A stretch of DNA of 64,000 bases from Delphinus delphis (Eukaryota > Chordata > Mammalia > Artiodactyla > Delphinidae). The position numbers and the translations under genes were made by a program. Below, in pieces: positions 1 to 11,599 of the stretch (position 1 is the stretch's first letter; the number at the start of each line of letters is the position of its first letter). The stretch spans positions 74,652,731 to 74,716,730 of the forward strand of contig NC_082688.1 of NCBI RefSeq assembly GCF_949987515.2, written 5' to 3'. A model generated the notes under the pieces. That model ran no database searches. It saw nothing but the letters and a program-made list of their open reading frames with translations, and was not told the origin of the DNA.

Positions 1-888
1 CGAATCATTCCAAATTAAGGAGGTGGATTTTGAGAGCAAGATTTATGATTTTTTCCCCATTTCCTCTTTTTGTGAGTGTGTATGTGTATGCTTCTATATG
101 AGATTTTGTCTGTATACCTTTGCTTCCACCATTTGTCCTAGGGTTCTGTCTGTCCATTTTTTTTTTTAAGTATAGTTTTTAGCGCTTATCATTGGTGGAT
201 TTGCTTTTTAGTTTGGTTGCTCTCTTCTTTATTTTGTTCTTTCTTTATTACGTTTTAAATTTTTTAAATTTTAAATAATTACTTTTTATTTCAATAATTT
301 TATTTAATTTATTTTTTCTTTCTTCCTTTTTTTCCCCCTTTTCTTCTGAGCCGTGTGGCTGACAGAATCTTGGTGCTCCAGTGAGGTATCAGGCCTGTAC
401 CTCTGAGGTGGGAGAGCCGAGTTCAGGACATTGGTCCACCAGAGACCTCCCAGCTCCATGTAATATCAAACAGTGAAAATCTCCCAGAGATCTCCGTATC
501 AGTGCCAAGACCCAGCTTCACTCAATGACCAGCAAGCTACAGCGCTGGACACCCTATACCAAACAACTAGCAAGACAGGAACACAACCCCACCCATTAGC
601 AGAGAGGCTGCCCAAAATCATAATAAGGTCACAGACATCCCAAAACACACCACTGGACATGGTCCTGCCCACCAGAAAGACAAGATCCAGCCCCACCCAC
701 CAGAACACAGGCATCAGTCCCCTCCACCAGGAAGCCTACACAACCCACTGAACCAACATTAGCCACTGGGGACAGACACCAAAAACAACGGGAACTACGA
801 ACCTGCAGTCTGTGAAAAGGAGACCCCAAACACAGTAAGTTAAGCAAAATGAGAAGAAAAACACAGAAAACAGAAAAACACACAGCAG

Positions 889-1736
889 ATGAAGGAGCAA
901 GGTAAAAACCCACCAGACCTAACAAATGAAGAGGAAATAGGCAGTCTACCTGAAAAAGAATACAGAATAATGATAGTAAAGATGATCCAAAATCTTGGAA
1001 ATAGAATAGAGAAAATACAAGAAATGTTTAAAAATGACCTAGAAGAACTAAAGGGCAAACAAACAATAATGAACAACACAATAAATGAAATCGGAATCAA
1101 TAGAATAACTGAGGCAGAAGAACAGATAAGTGACCTGGAAGATAAAATAGTGGGAAAAACTCCTGCAGAGCAGAATAAGGAAAAAAGAATGAAAAGAATT
1201 GAGGACAGTCTCAGAGACCTCTGGGACAACATTAAATACACCAACATTCAAATCATACGGGTCCCAGAAGAAGAAGAGAAAAAGAAAAGGACTGAGAAAA
1301 TATTTGAAGAGATTATAGTTGAAAATTTCCCTAATGTGGGAAAGGAAATACTTACTCAAGTCCAGGAAGCACAGAGAGTCCCATACAGGATAAATCCAAG
1401 GAGAAACACACCAAGACACATATTAATCAAACTGTCAAAAATTAAATACAAACTAAAAATACTGACAGCAGCAAGGGAAAAGCAACAAATAACATACAAG
1501 AGAATCCCCATAAGGTTAACAGCTGATCTTTCACGGAAACTCTGGAAGCCAGAAGGGAGTGGCAGGACATATTTAAAGTGATGAAAGGGAAAAACCTACA
1601 ACCAAGATTACTCTACCCAGCAAGGATCTCATTCAGATTTGATGGAGAAATTAAAACCTTTACAGACAAGCAAAAGCTAAGAGAATTCAGCACCATCAAA
1701 CCAGCTGTACAACAAATGCTAAAGGAACTTCTCTAG
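889..1736 (+). pseudogene. L1 ORF1 (RNA-binding chaperone), frameshifted
   Basis: The frame is open from an ATG at 889 (start MKEQGKNPPD) for 230 codons to 1581. It covers the coiled-coil region, the RRM-like region (LRDLWDNIKYTNIQIIRVPE) and the start of the C-terminal domain. Near 1530 a few bases are lost relative to the copy at 50510-51415, so the conserved RLTADFSA...LQARR segment is read out of frame. The rest of the C-terminal domain is still recognisable up to the old stop TAG at 1734-1736. In an active L1 this protein coats L1 RNA as trimers in the cytoplasm. This copy would make only a truncated version. Confidence 0.88.
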
Positions 1737-1794
1737 GCAGGAAACACAAGAGAAGGAACGGACCTACAATAACAAACCCCAAACAATTAAGAAA

Positions 1795-2401
1795 ATGGAA
1801 ATAGGAACATACATATCGATAATTACCTTAAATGTAAATGGATTAAGTGCTCCAAACAAAAGACATAGACTGGCTGAATGGATACAAAAACAAGACCTGT
1901 ATACATGTTGTCTACAAGAGACCCACTTCAGACCTAGGGACACATACAGACTGAAAGTGAGGGGATGGAAAAAGATATTCCATGCAAATGGAAATCAAAA
2001 GAAAGCTGGAGTACCAATACTCATATTGGACAAAACAGACTTTAAAACAAAGACTATTACAAGAGACAAAGAAGGACACTACAGAACGATCAAGGGATCA
2101 ATCCAAGAAGATATCACAATTGGAAATATTTATACACCCAACATAGGAGCATCTCAGTACATAAGGCAAATGCTAACAGCCATAAAAGGGGAAGTCAACA
2201 GTAACACAATCATAGTAGGGGTCTTTAACACCCCACTTTCACCAAAGGACAGATCATTCAAAATGAAAATACATAAATAAACACAAGCTTTAAATGATAC
2301 ATTAAACAAGATGGACTTAATTGATATTTATAGGACCTTCCCTCCAAAAACAACGAGATACGCTTTCTTCACAAGTGCTCATGGAATATTCTCCAGGATA
2401 C
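1795..2401 (+). pseudogene. L1 ORF2 endonuclease fragment
   Basis: The ATG at 1795 opens 161 codons of the APE-like endonuclease. Seen motifs are ITLNVNGLSAP (active-site Asn), LQETHF (metal-binding Glu) and GVFNTPLSP. The last is normally GDFN, so the catalytic Asp has become Val. The frame closes at 2278-2280 after a small indel, and endonuclease sequence stops at the internal deletion near 2401. No reverse transcriptase remains. The enzyme is dead on two counts: active-site change and loss of its partner domain. Confidence 0.9.
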
Positions 2402-2845
2402 ACAGTGAAGTAAGTCAGAAAGCGGAAAACAAATACTGTATGCTAACACATATATACGGAATCTAAAAAAAAAAAAAAATGGTCATGAAGAACCTAGGGG
2501 CAGGATGGGAATAAAGACACAGACCTACTAGAGAATGGACTTGAGGATACGGGGAGGGGGAAGGGTAAGCTGGGCCAAAGTGAGAGAGTGCGTGTACATA
2601 TATACACTACCAAATGTAAAACCAATAGCTAGTGGGAAGCAGCTGCATAGCACAGAGAGATCAGCTCGGTGCTTTGTGACCACCTAGATGGGTGGGATAG
2701 TGAGAGTGGGAGGGAGGGAGATGCAAGAGGGAAGAGATATGGGGATATATGTATATGTATAGCTGATTCACTTTGTTATAAAGCAGAAACTAACACACCA
2801 TTGTAAAGCAATTATACTCCAATAAAGGTGTTAAAAAAAAGAATT

Positions 2846-3261
2846 AATTAGTAAAAATTCCATGGGGATTTTATATTTAAAGAGAGTGTATTTAGCAATA
2901 CTAAACTGAAAATACAATCAAATAAGAAATAATAAAAAATTCAATTTGTAACTAAAAGGAAATAATAACATTCATAAGTTACCAGTTACATAATTAAATG
3001 CCAGAGGTGTTATCAAAGATACATTTTAAGGTCTAATTAACTGATAATAAGTATGGTTCTATGCTAAGTCTACATGATAATTAGTGAGACATTAGAAGAG
3101 AAAGTCTGCTAATCTGAAAATTATGAAGCTATTTCTTACCTGTTGCAGCATGGTTGGAATTCTGCCTGCAAAGAAATGGCCTCAGGTTCTCAGGTTGGAC
3201 TCAGAAAGAAAAGATGTGGTTTTACATGCTGCTGGAATAAAATATTATTCATTGCTCCTGT
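2846..3261. other. AT-rich stretch, nothing recognised
   Basis: I see no repeat family, long reading frame or RNA gene between the L1 tail and the next repeat. Confidence 0.5.
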
Positions 3262-3995
3262 GCTCTTTTCTTTTTTAAATTTTTAATTGTAGTAAAATAC
3301 ATATAACAAAATTTACAATCTTTATTTTATTTATTTATTTTTTTTTTCGGTACGGGGGCCTCTCACTGTTGTGGCCTCTCCTGTTGCGGAGCACAAGCTC
3401 TGGACGCGCAGGCTCAGCGACCATGGCTCACGGGCCCAGCAGCTCCGCGGCATGTGGGATCTTCCCGGACCGGGACACGAACCCATGTCCCCTGCATCGG
3501 CAGGCGGACTCTCAACCACTGCGCCACCAGGGAAGCCCACCATCTTTATTTTTAAATGTATAGTTCAGTAGTGTTAAAAATATATTCATACTGTTGTGCA
3601 ACCAATCTCCAGAAGTTCTTCACCTTGCAAAACTGAAACTATACTCATTAAACAACTCTGCATTCCCCCCGCCCCCCACGCCCCAGCCTCTGGCAAACCA
3701 TTGTACTTTCTATCTCTATGAGTTTGACTACTCTAGGTAGTCTATAAATCCCTCATTTAAGTGGGATCATACAGTATTTGCCTTTTGTGACTAGCTTATT
3801 TCACTTAGCATAATGTCCTCAAGGTTCATCCATGTTATAATCTGTGTCAGAATTTTCTTCCTTTTTAAGGATGAATAATGTTCTATTGTATGTATATACC
3901 ATATTTTGTTTATCCATTCATCTGTGGATAGACATTTGTGTTGCTTCCACCTTTGGCTATTGTGAATAATGCTGCTGTGAACATGGGTGTACAAC
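3262..3995 (-). mobile_element. Old L1M fragment, antisense, split by a SINE
   Basis: Read on the minus strand this is the C-terminal end of L1 ORF2 (around 3791-3994: residues like STDEWINKIWYIHT and WMNLEDIMLSEIS) followed by its 3'UTR towards 3262. It is interrupted at 3331-3538 by a CHR SINE. Divergence and many stops mark it as an old, pre-cetacean insertion. Confidence 0.82.
3331..3538 (-). mobile_element. CHR SINE, short GC-rich type
   Basis: Read on the minus strand it begins GGGCTTCCCTGGTGGCGCAG, a tRNA-like head, followed by GC-rich sequence with CCGCGGAGCTGC, and ends in an A-rich tail, seen here as the T-run at 3331-3347. A duplication of about 11-12 bases (ATCTTTATTTT) lies at about 3318 and 3542. 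It sits inside the antisense L1M. Confidence 0.93.
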
Positions 3996-4169
3996 TGGAC
4001 TCTTCTCTTGATTTGATATAAACAGACACATTTTTCTGGTCCAAAAATTTGACCCTAACTTCAACCTCCAGTTGCCCCAGTTGCAGTGGCAATGCATCCC
4101 CCCTGCGACGGGTGAACCAGCCTTTTCCTTGAGATTGGTATGCTTTTTCCTAGGAGGGAATTTGGAAAA

Positions 4170-4345
4170 GATCTAATATTTATTATGCCCAGTATGTGTC
4201 AGTCTCTGTGAATGGTGCTTTCATCTTCTATTCCTAATAAACCTTTGAAGTAGATATTAATCTCTTTATTTTACAAATGAGGATCCTCAGGCTAAGAGTT
4301 TAACAATTTTCCCAAGATGTCAAAGTAGTGTCAGAAAGAAAATAT
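4170..4345 (-). repeat. MIR, degenerate
   Basis: The core in reverse orientation is a form of TTTACAAATGAGGATCCTCAGGCTAAGAG...CAAGATGTCAAAGTAGT, matching the reverse complement of the MIR core. It is highly diverged. Confidence 0.6.
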
Positions 4346-4369
4346 TCTCCACTATCCTCTTAGGTGATT

Positions 4370-4840
4370 GTACGGAGGGCTGCAAATTAAACTAACAAAA
4401 ACTTGATTAACAGAAGACACACAATTTTTATTAATGTTTACATGCACAGAAGTTCACAGAAAAGAAGTGAAACTCAAAGAAGAGGTTAGTCTCTGGGGTT
4501 TGTATAATATTTTAACAAAGGAAAGGCAGTATATTTCTTAGCGACTAGGAGATATATGGGGGAACTAATGGAAAATAAGGGTTATTTTAGTAAAGTCTGT
4601 TTATGCACACTTGTCTCAGTGTTGACTCTCCATCTCTGGTAATAAGAGAGTCCTTCTCTTCCTGGTAGAGGAGGACACTTTTACAAAGGGACATTTATGA
4701 CCTGCCTTTTAGGCAGTTAACAAGAGGGCAGAGACTCTTCCTGCATCTGTTGATCCTCCATTGCCTTCAACTCAAAATAATGCTATGCCAAAGTGGTATA
4801 TTTGGGGGTGGCATATCCTGATCCCCTTCAGTAGTAAAAA
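4370..4840 (-). repeat. Probable ancient LTR fragment (ERVL-like)
   Basis: The block contains TTAACAGAAGACACACAA, GGGGTTTGTATAATATTTTAACAAAG, CTTCTCTTCCTGGTAGAG and TTGGGGGTGGCATATCCTGA. I recall this series from an old mammalian LTR-type repeat, but I cannot name the subfamily. The strand is a guess. Confidence 0.4.
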
Positions 4841-5349
4841 GTGAAATGAAATGAAATTCCAAGTCTTTTGGGCTCTATAACCCATGTACTTTCCCCACTA
4901 CATTGATAATTAATAGGAACAACTCTTCCCACTTACATTCACAGAAATAAATCATACCATTTCGGGAGGGGCGGTCATTCCACTTGTCAAATATTTCTTC
5001 ATTTCATCTGCACTGTCACTCCTATCCCCTCAGTCACCCGCTGTTATGTGTCTAGCCCTATCCTAGGCACAATGGGATACTGAGGGATACAATGAGGTTA
5101 TACTTATAAGAAACTCACAGCCTAGCTGGGAGAAAGCATGAAAGAATTTCAAGGGAGTGAGTCTCTACAGACACATTAGGGTGTCAATCAGGGCAGATGA
5201 ATTCTGATCCAGTGCCGTCCACCGTGCATCCTCTGCAGGACAATTCACCTCTCAGTCTTAATATGAATCTGGAATATGAGGGTATTGCATTGAAATTCCT
5301 TTAGACCCTAAATTTCTGATATGTCATTGCATATATACAAACAGGTGTA

Positions 5350-5520
5350 TATTACACGTGGCTGGAGGCAACTTGCTTAAGCCCTCAATGTCTTTGTGTC
5401 CTTATTTGTAAAATGGAAGGTTGGATACGTGCCTTGCAAGATCTGGAGGAAATTAAAAGCAATACTTACAAAAGACAGTCAGGAATACTCTTTGGTACAA
5501 TAAATGGTAGCTAGAATTAC
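5350..5520 (+). repeat. MIR fragment
   Basis: CAACTTGCTTAAGCCCTCAATGTCTTTG followed by CTTATTTGTAAAATGGAAGG and a tail resembling TGGTACAATAAATGGTAGCTA is a diverged MIR core and 3' end in forward orientation. Confidence 0.6.
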
Positions 5521-5814
5521 TATAGATCTTCAGGTAGATTTATCAAGTCAACAACTTTGCAGGATAAAGACAGTGATATAGCAATGGGCTTCAGGTGAGG
5601 TATGGGAATTTTTGTTTCCCCTGGAAACAAAATAACCCTATTAAATATAACTTGGTTTACCATTCTTTCTCTTTTTGTGAGAATTAGTGAGCACTCTTCA
5701 AATTCTATTTTCCACCTGCGAGGAAAACATCCAAAGATTTCATAGAAGCCCCATGGGTAGGAGCGGTGACAGAGTTTTATCCAATCACAGAGTGGAAAGA
5801 AACCTTGAAATCAT

Positions 5815-5950
5815 AGAATTCCATGATTCCTCAACCCTAGCTGGTCATCAAATCATCCAGAATACTTATTAAAAATATGGATTCGTAGCCCAGCACCCAG
5901 AAGGATTCTGATTCAGTAGGTATAGCTGTGGTGGGTAGCTCTCCAACTAT
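5815..5950 (+). mobile_element. MER5-type hAT-Charlie remnant
   Basis: It shows the typical order CTCAACCCTAGCTGG, CATCAAATCATCCAGAATACTTATTAAAAA, then GGATTCTGATTCAGTAGGT. This is a non-autonomous DNA transposon common to placental mammals. Confidence 0.7.
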
Positions 5951-6019
5951 ACCTGGACTCTGATCCCTCCACCTACGACCCGTTTTACATCTGGCTTCAA
6001 CCTCATGCCAGGCTACTGA

Positions 6020-6590
6020 AGAGTAGTTTTCTAAGCAATTCCACTTCTAGGTATATACCCCAGAAGAAATGAAACCAGTCACTTGAACAGGTATTTATGC
6101 ATCCACATTCACAGCAGCATTATTCACAATAGCCAAAAAGGGGAAGCAACGCAAGTGTCTATCGACAGAGGAGTGAATAAACAAAATGTGGTAAATACAT
6201 ACAATGGGGCCTTAAAAAGGAAAGACATTCTGACACGTTATAACATGGATGAACCTTGAGGACATTATGCAAAGTGAAATAAGCCAGTGGCAAAAGGACA
6301 AATATTGTCAGTTACACTTAGACGAGGTATCTAGAGAAGTCAGACTCGCAGGAACAGAAGGTAGAATGGTGATGGTAGCTGCCAGAGGCTGGGAGGAGCG
6401 GGATGGAGTTTCAGGTGGGGAAGGTGAAAACGTTCTGGAGATAGATGGTGGTGATGGCTGCATAACAACGTGAATGTACTTAATGCCAATAAACTGTACA
6501 CCTGAAAAATGGTTAAGGTGGTAAATTTTATGTTCTATCTATTTTACCACAAAAAATGAAAATAAACTAGAGTGGTAAAAAAAAAAAAGT
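6020..6590 (+). mobile_element. Old L1M 3' end
   Basis: The 3' end of ORF2 is still readable (GCAGCATTATTCACAATAGCC, GAGTGAATAAACAAAATGTGG, ATGGATGAACCTTGAGGACATT). It is followed by the classic L1M 3'UTR (GAGGCTGGGAGGAGCGG, GTACACCTGAAAAATGGTTAA) and an A-run near 6580. Confidence 0.85.
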
Positions 6591-7159
6591 TTTCTGGCTG
6601 GGGGAAGGCTGGGGGAAGAGCCTCTGCCATAAATCAGGTTCCCTTGTTAGCACTGGGGAGATGGTTCTGTTTCTCAAAGAACCCATGTACCTCTAGAGAG
6701 AGGAACTGGATTGTTTCAATGAATTGGACCTACAGTGGAAAACTTCTCTGATAGCAGCCTGTGGAGTCAGAAAAGGGAGCCATCAACTCGTCCAGGGAAG
6801 GATGGGGTGGTGAGGGACAGTTGAAGGCTTCTCAGGAAAATAACACAGATGCTGAGTCTCCTCCGTAGCTCCAGCTCTGCTCTTACTCGCCTCCCCAGCA
6901 CTTTCAGAACCAGCAGTTGCATCCTCCTCTACTCCAGCCACTGCCCCATCTCCTCTGTTGCCAGGTCCTTTGTCTCATGTCCTGAAGTCCCAGCTTGAAC
7001 TTCACGAGCACCCGTTGATTAACATTTTACAGAGGGCTGAGAAATTCTTCCTCAGTCAGAGGTTAGGTCCTTTAGGAAAGTCTCTTATACCTACTATTCT
7101 GCAGCTATTTTTGTTCTGCTTTGTTTTCTTATTATTACCATCCACATATCTATTGTAGG
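6591..7159. other. Unassigned sequence
   Basis: Moderately GC-rich DNA with short pyrimidine-rich runs around 6850-6960. No repeat family or credible coding sequence was recognised. Confidence 0.4.
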
Positions 7160-7345
7160 AATTTGTAAAAGCGGATAATAAAAAAGAAATGAAAAATAAA
7201 AGTCACCAATAATCCCACCACCTACCTACCTCCGAAAATACTAACGTGCACACACACACCACACATTTTACATGAATGGGGTAACACTATACGTTATCAT
7301 TTTTAACCTGCTTTACCCACTTCACTCTGTCTTATCTCAGGTGAC
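7160..7345 (-). repeat. Possible old L1M/HAL1 3'UTR, antisense
   Basis: AAAAGTCACCAATAATCCCACCACC, a short CA-rich run, then ATGAATGGGGTAACACTATACG and TTTTTAACCTGCTTTACCCACTTCA resemble the reverse of an old L1M/HAL1 3' region. The match is from memory only. Confidence 0.4.
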
Positions 7346-8504
7346 GACCCCTCTAGATTTGTGGATGGGGAGAGCACTGAAACAAGATTCCAACATTCAC
7401 CATCCCCCATGCAGACTTGCAGTTCTCACGCCCAGGTTTTCTAAATGGCAGGATCCCTCGAGGGGTAAAGCAAGGTCTGCTGCTACATGGGGCCAGGAGC
7501 CTGAGGTTGAGGACAATGCAAGAAAAAGGAGTTTCCTGCACCTCCTGTCCTTCCAAAGCGCACTGCTCTCCCCACCTCTCCCAGCCATCCCTCCAAATAC
7601 CACTCACTGAAACTTCAGCCCTTTGGACTACCCCCGCCCTGCCAGGAACCAGGCAGCGTGCCACCCCATCAGATGGGCCAGAGAATAGGTAGTCAATGTT
7701 GATTTCCTGGGACAGATAGGAGTATCAAGTGTAGATGCTGAAAACAGGACTCCTAGGTAAGAATTTATCCTTCAGCACTCAAATCATGACAGACAGAGTC
7801 AGAATTCTAGCCGAGGGAAAAATTCACTCCGACCCAAGAGGAACAGCTGTCAAGTCTTGGGGAAAAAATGCTTCCGTGGAGAGGGGAGGGCGGCAGTGGG
7901 GCCAAGGAGCTCCCTGGTGGCTTCCCCTCGCATTCTGCAGAATCCATCTTCAAGCCAAAACAAGCTTGCTCAGCCCAGGCAGCGCCTGGTTAAGCGGCCA
8001 TTAGAATGCAGAGCTGCACACACAGGCTCTCCAGATACATAAAGAGTCCATAACATTTGGGCTGCAGCCCTAACTCATTATTTGCTATGAAAGTTTATGT
8101 AGCCACAAAATTAAATGAGAAAAGCCCATTAGGAAGGGTTTGCAACCTACTTAACTCATGCCTGACAACAGCAAAAGAGCACAGTGTAGCTGTCAGCTTA
8201 GTGGTTCTCCTTCCCAATTTAAATCATGGCTACTCCTTTTGGGAAGTTCCAAGCAAACAGGAGCCTCTCACACATCCTAGGGCCTGCCCCCTGTGGCCTG
8301 GGACCCACTCCACAGAGGTAAGCGAGCCCTGCCTGTAGCAGTCGCACTCTTACAGGACACTGCTGGGGCCTCTGCTCCAGCAGCCACTTGGCAAAAGGCT
8401 CAGGCTGATTCTACAGGCTGCAGTGGGTCATTTTAAATAAGGTCTGAAAATTCCCATTCAGCCACAAATTAGGCCTTTCAACAAGCTCTCCTCTTTTTAT
8501 TAAA
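7346..8504. other. Unassigned, possibly partly conserved sequence
   Basis: No transposon was recognised. The part around 7990-8260 has balanced composition, no repeat signature and several homeobox/E-box-like words. It could be conserved non-coding DNA, but nothing in the sequence alone proves it. Overlapping short open frames in both directions at 7272-7692 look like chance frames in GC-rich DNA. Confidence 0.35.
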
Positions 8505-8740
8505 TCCTGGGTCAGCAAATCACGGCCCCCAGGTCAAATCCAGTCTCCTACTTGATTTTTAAATACTGTAAGGTTTAACTAGAATACAGCCACGTTTCTA
8601 TTTACACCTCCTCTAGGGTTACTTTTACTTTCACCCCACTGGGCAGAGTTGTAAAGTTACAAGAGTCTGCAGAGCAAATAAATTCAAAAATATTCACTAA
8701 TCTGACCCTTTACAGATAAAGTTTGCCAACTCTTCTACTA
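8505..8740 (+). mobile_element. hAT-type DNA transposon remnant
   Basis: It starts with GGGTCAGCAAATCACGGCCCCCAGG and ends with TTTACAGATAAAGTTTGCCAACTC, which are roughly inverted to each other. Between them is TAGAATACAGCCACGTTTCTATTTAC. This is the layout of a widespread non-autonomous hAT family in mammals; the exact name is not certain. Confidence 0.6.
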
Positions 8741-8784
8741 AACCACTATAGCGATCAACTTTTATTAGTCATTGTTATTTTAAA

Positions 8785-8935
8785 ACTTTTCTGGTATATT
8801 TTAGAAAAGACATGAAAACAGTGGTTATTCAGGGATGGAGGGATTATGGAGAATTTTATTTCCTTCTTTTTACAGATGTGTTTTTTTTCCCACAAATGTT
8901 ATGTATTCTTAATTATTAATAGGAAAAAAACCATT
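8785..8935 (+). repeat. Old L1M 3' tail (tentative)
   Basis: CAGTGGTTATTCAGGGATGGAGGGATTATGG followed by T-rich sequence resembles the end of old L1M/HAL1 elements. Confidence 0.4.
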
Positions 8936-9551
8936 TTTAAGAAAAAGACGAATGGATGCCTTTGCTATGGAAAAAAGAATCTGTGGGACTGGTTGCAGGT
9001 GTACAAATGATGCTAAAACCAGACCAAATTTTCCATCTCCTTCCATGGAGAAAGGTGAATTTCTTATGATACCAAATATAGGTTGTATATGAGTCCAGGT
9101 CACCCAAGAAGCAGTACCCAAGACACGGAAGAACTTTCTAGGGGAAATGCCTGTGAGAGAAAATGAGGAGGAGCTGAGAGGCTGTGTAATGCTGGTCTGA
9201 CCCCAAGTGAAAGGGAAAGAAAAGGAAGATTGGGTGGCAGCGTCTGAGAATGTGGTACAGTTCTAAGAAAAGTTCAGGACTGTCAAGGAGTTCTTGAGCC
9301 GAAACCATCTGTCAGTGGAACCCGCCTCTCCCAGTGATGCACGAGCTTCATATCCTAGCCTAGCTCAGGTCACTGACTGACAGCAGCTGGCAGGAAACGT
9401 GCCCTCATGGAATTGCAGGAATGGATTTTTAGGCCAGGAGCTGGGGCCTTGAGGAACTACAGTCCTTACAATCAGAGATCTGAGAGATACACTGTCACGG
9501 TCACCTCAAAGAAAACCATAAAGAACACACACACAAAAGTACGTGACTCCA
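8936..9551. other. Unassigned sequence
   Basis: No repeat family, RNA gene or supported coding sequence was seen. A short AC-rich run lies at about 9521-9535, just before the next L1. Confidence 0.4.
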
Positions 9552-10498
9552 GCAAAGGAAACCATAAACAAGACGAAAAGACAACCTTCAGAATGGGAGA
9601 AAGTATTTGCAAACTAATCAACAGACAAAGGATTAACCACCAAAATATATAAACAGTTCATGCAGTTCAATATTAAAGAAACAAACAACCCAATCCAAAA
9701 GTGGGCAGAAGACCTAAATAGACATTTCTCAAAGAAGACATACATATGGCCAAGAAGCACATGAAAAGCTGCTCAACATCACTAATTATTAGAGAAATGC
9801 AAATCAAAACTACAATGAGGTATCACCTCACACCGGTAGAATGGGCATCATCAGAAAACCTACAAACAACAAATGCTGGAGAAGCTGTGGAGAAAAGGGA
9901 ACCCTCTTGCACTGTTGGTAGGAATGTAAATTGATACAGTCACTATGGAGAACAGTATGGAGGTTCCTTAAAAAACTAAAAATAGAATTACCATATGATC
10001 CAGCAATCCCACTACTGGGCATATACCCAGAGAAAACCATAATTCAAAAAGACACATGCACCCCAATGTTCATTGCAGCACTATTTACAATAGCCAGGTC
10101 ATGGAAGCAACCTAAATGCCCACTGACAGACGAATGGATAAAGAAGTTGTGGTACATATATACAATGGAATATTACTCAGCCATAAAAAGGAATGGAATT
10201 GAGTCATTTGTTGAGACGTGGATGGATCTAGGGACTGTCATACAGAGTGAAATAAGTCAGAAAGAGAAAAACAAATATTGTATATTAATGCATGTATGTG
10301 GAACCTAGAAAAATGGTACAGATGAACCAGTTTGCAGGGCAGAAGTTGAGACACAGATGTAGAGAACAAACGTATGGACACCAAGGGGGGAAAACCGCAG
10401 GGGTGTGTGTGCTGAATTGGGCGATTGGGATGGACATGTATACACTGATGTGTATAAAATTGATGACTAATAAGAACCTGTTGTATAAAAAAAAACCA
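9552..10498 (+). mobile_element. 5'-truncated L1 (ORF2 C-terminus and 3'UTR)
   Basis: It starts within ORF2 at GCAAAGGAAACCATAAACAA and runs through the C-terminal domain to TAG near 10307, then the 3'UTR and an A-run after TTGTATAAAA. The frame 9931-10308 keeps 125 codons with [19 protein letters not shown] and YIYTMEYYSAIKRN. Truncation and point changes make it inert. It belongs to the same L1 group as the copies at 50418 and 12114. Confidence 0.95.
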
Positions 10499-10729
10499 AA
10501 CCTAATACTAAACTTCCTTTGGGTTATCTGTATGGAAATATGTTAATATAAATGTTTCAGACATTACATGAAATTTCTAAAAATCTTACATGTTCTGGTA
10601 TAATGTTATAAGTCATAATTCTAGTAATTACTTTAAAATGTATATCTCAGAAATAACTAAATTTCCTTGTCAATTGCATTATTATGAACTTTCATCAAAT
10701 CTTTAACCGTGGTCATTTTTAAGTCTTTT

Positions 10730-11042
10730 GTCATTTACAGACAGTTCTGGGTGTACTCTGATGCTTTTGCAAAAATGTTCCTATAGAAGGGTTTCATCTT
10801 CAAGGAATTCATGGAAAAGACTCTGACAAGTACAGGTTTCTGGTAACTGACTGTACTGCTGAACTGAATGAATAAGCATTTTCAGAACTCTAATGGAAAA
10901 CTGATGAACTCATAAAAGTGCTAACAAAAGATCAAGACAAAAAAAAATTAATGACATGGGACTGAGTGAACTGATGAGGATGATTATAATTTTTGTGACT
11001 TTATGTTTGAATAAAAGGAGAAAAAATGTTAAAAAAAAAAAA
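10730..11042 (+). pseudogene. Possible 3' end of a retrocopied mRNA (tentative)
   Basis: The segment ends with AATAAA at 11010-11015, then about 15 bases and an A-run at 11031-11042, the spacing expected of a reverse-transcribed polyadenylated transcript. It has no long reading frame and does not look like the L1 or SINE tails elsewhere in the window. I do not recognise the parent. It could equally be an old transposon tail. Confidence 0.3.
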
Positions 11043-11599
11043 GTGCGTGACTCTATGAAACAAATCATTTTAAAACCCCAAAGCAGCATATAAATGAGAT
11101 TCCAAAAAGACACTGACATTTTGGAAGCAGAATGGACCACAGAACTCCCTAATTCAAGGTGTTTACAGATAAGAAGGTATTTCAAATAGTCCACCCTTTA
11201 GAAAATGTCTGATGTCCTATTTTTCAAGAGTATATTTTATATTCTGAGCAACACTGATTTGAGAACTTGAGATTTTCTGACATCGGTTAAATCCACGGGG
11301 CAGAGAAAAAGAGTTTCAGAGTTAAAAGTGAGCCTCAAATGTTGGGATGGCCTGGGCCCAAATTCATCAATGGTAAGATTTTCAGGCAGAGATCAAATGG
11401 AAACCCCATCCTTTCTTTCTTAGAGGCATATAAAATATCAGATGAAGGCTGGATTATAGAGCTATCTAGTCTAAATCTTTCAATTTATCAGATAAAGTCA
11501 CTGAAGCTGTGGAAGTAATAAAGTAGCATTTATTGAGTAAATATTACGCAAAGCAATACAACAAGCAGTATCACGAGTTAGGTGTTTTGAGAAGCTAGT
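11043..11599. other. Unassigned sequence
   Basis: No supported feature. Confidence 0.4.

Larger units (their letters stand above)
1..2845 (+). mobile_element. L1 LINE, internally deleted, 5' end beyond window edge
   Basis: The order is L1 5'UTR (T-rich, 1 to about 880), ORF1 (from 889), ORF2 endonuclease (from 1795), then an abrupt jump near 2401 to the last part of ORF2 and the 3'UTR, ending in CAATAAAGG and an A-run near 2838. Compared with the copy at 50418-55487, the missing part corresponds to about 52084-55217, roughly 3.1 kb, and contains the whole reverse transcriptase. Left and right sequences share only about 3-4 bases (ATA) at the joint. The element cannot move itself. The real 5' end and the upstream target-site duplication lie outside the window. 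Confidence 0.93.

Noticed and set aside
7353..7692. Several overlapping 68-112 codon frames on both strands
   Set aside because: Frames on both strands in the same GC-rich stretch, with no motif, conserved start or splice context, look like chance.
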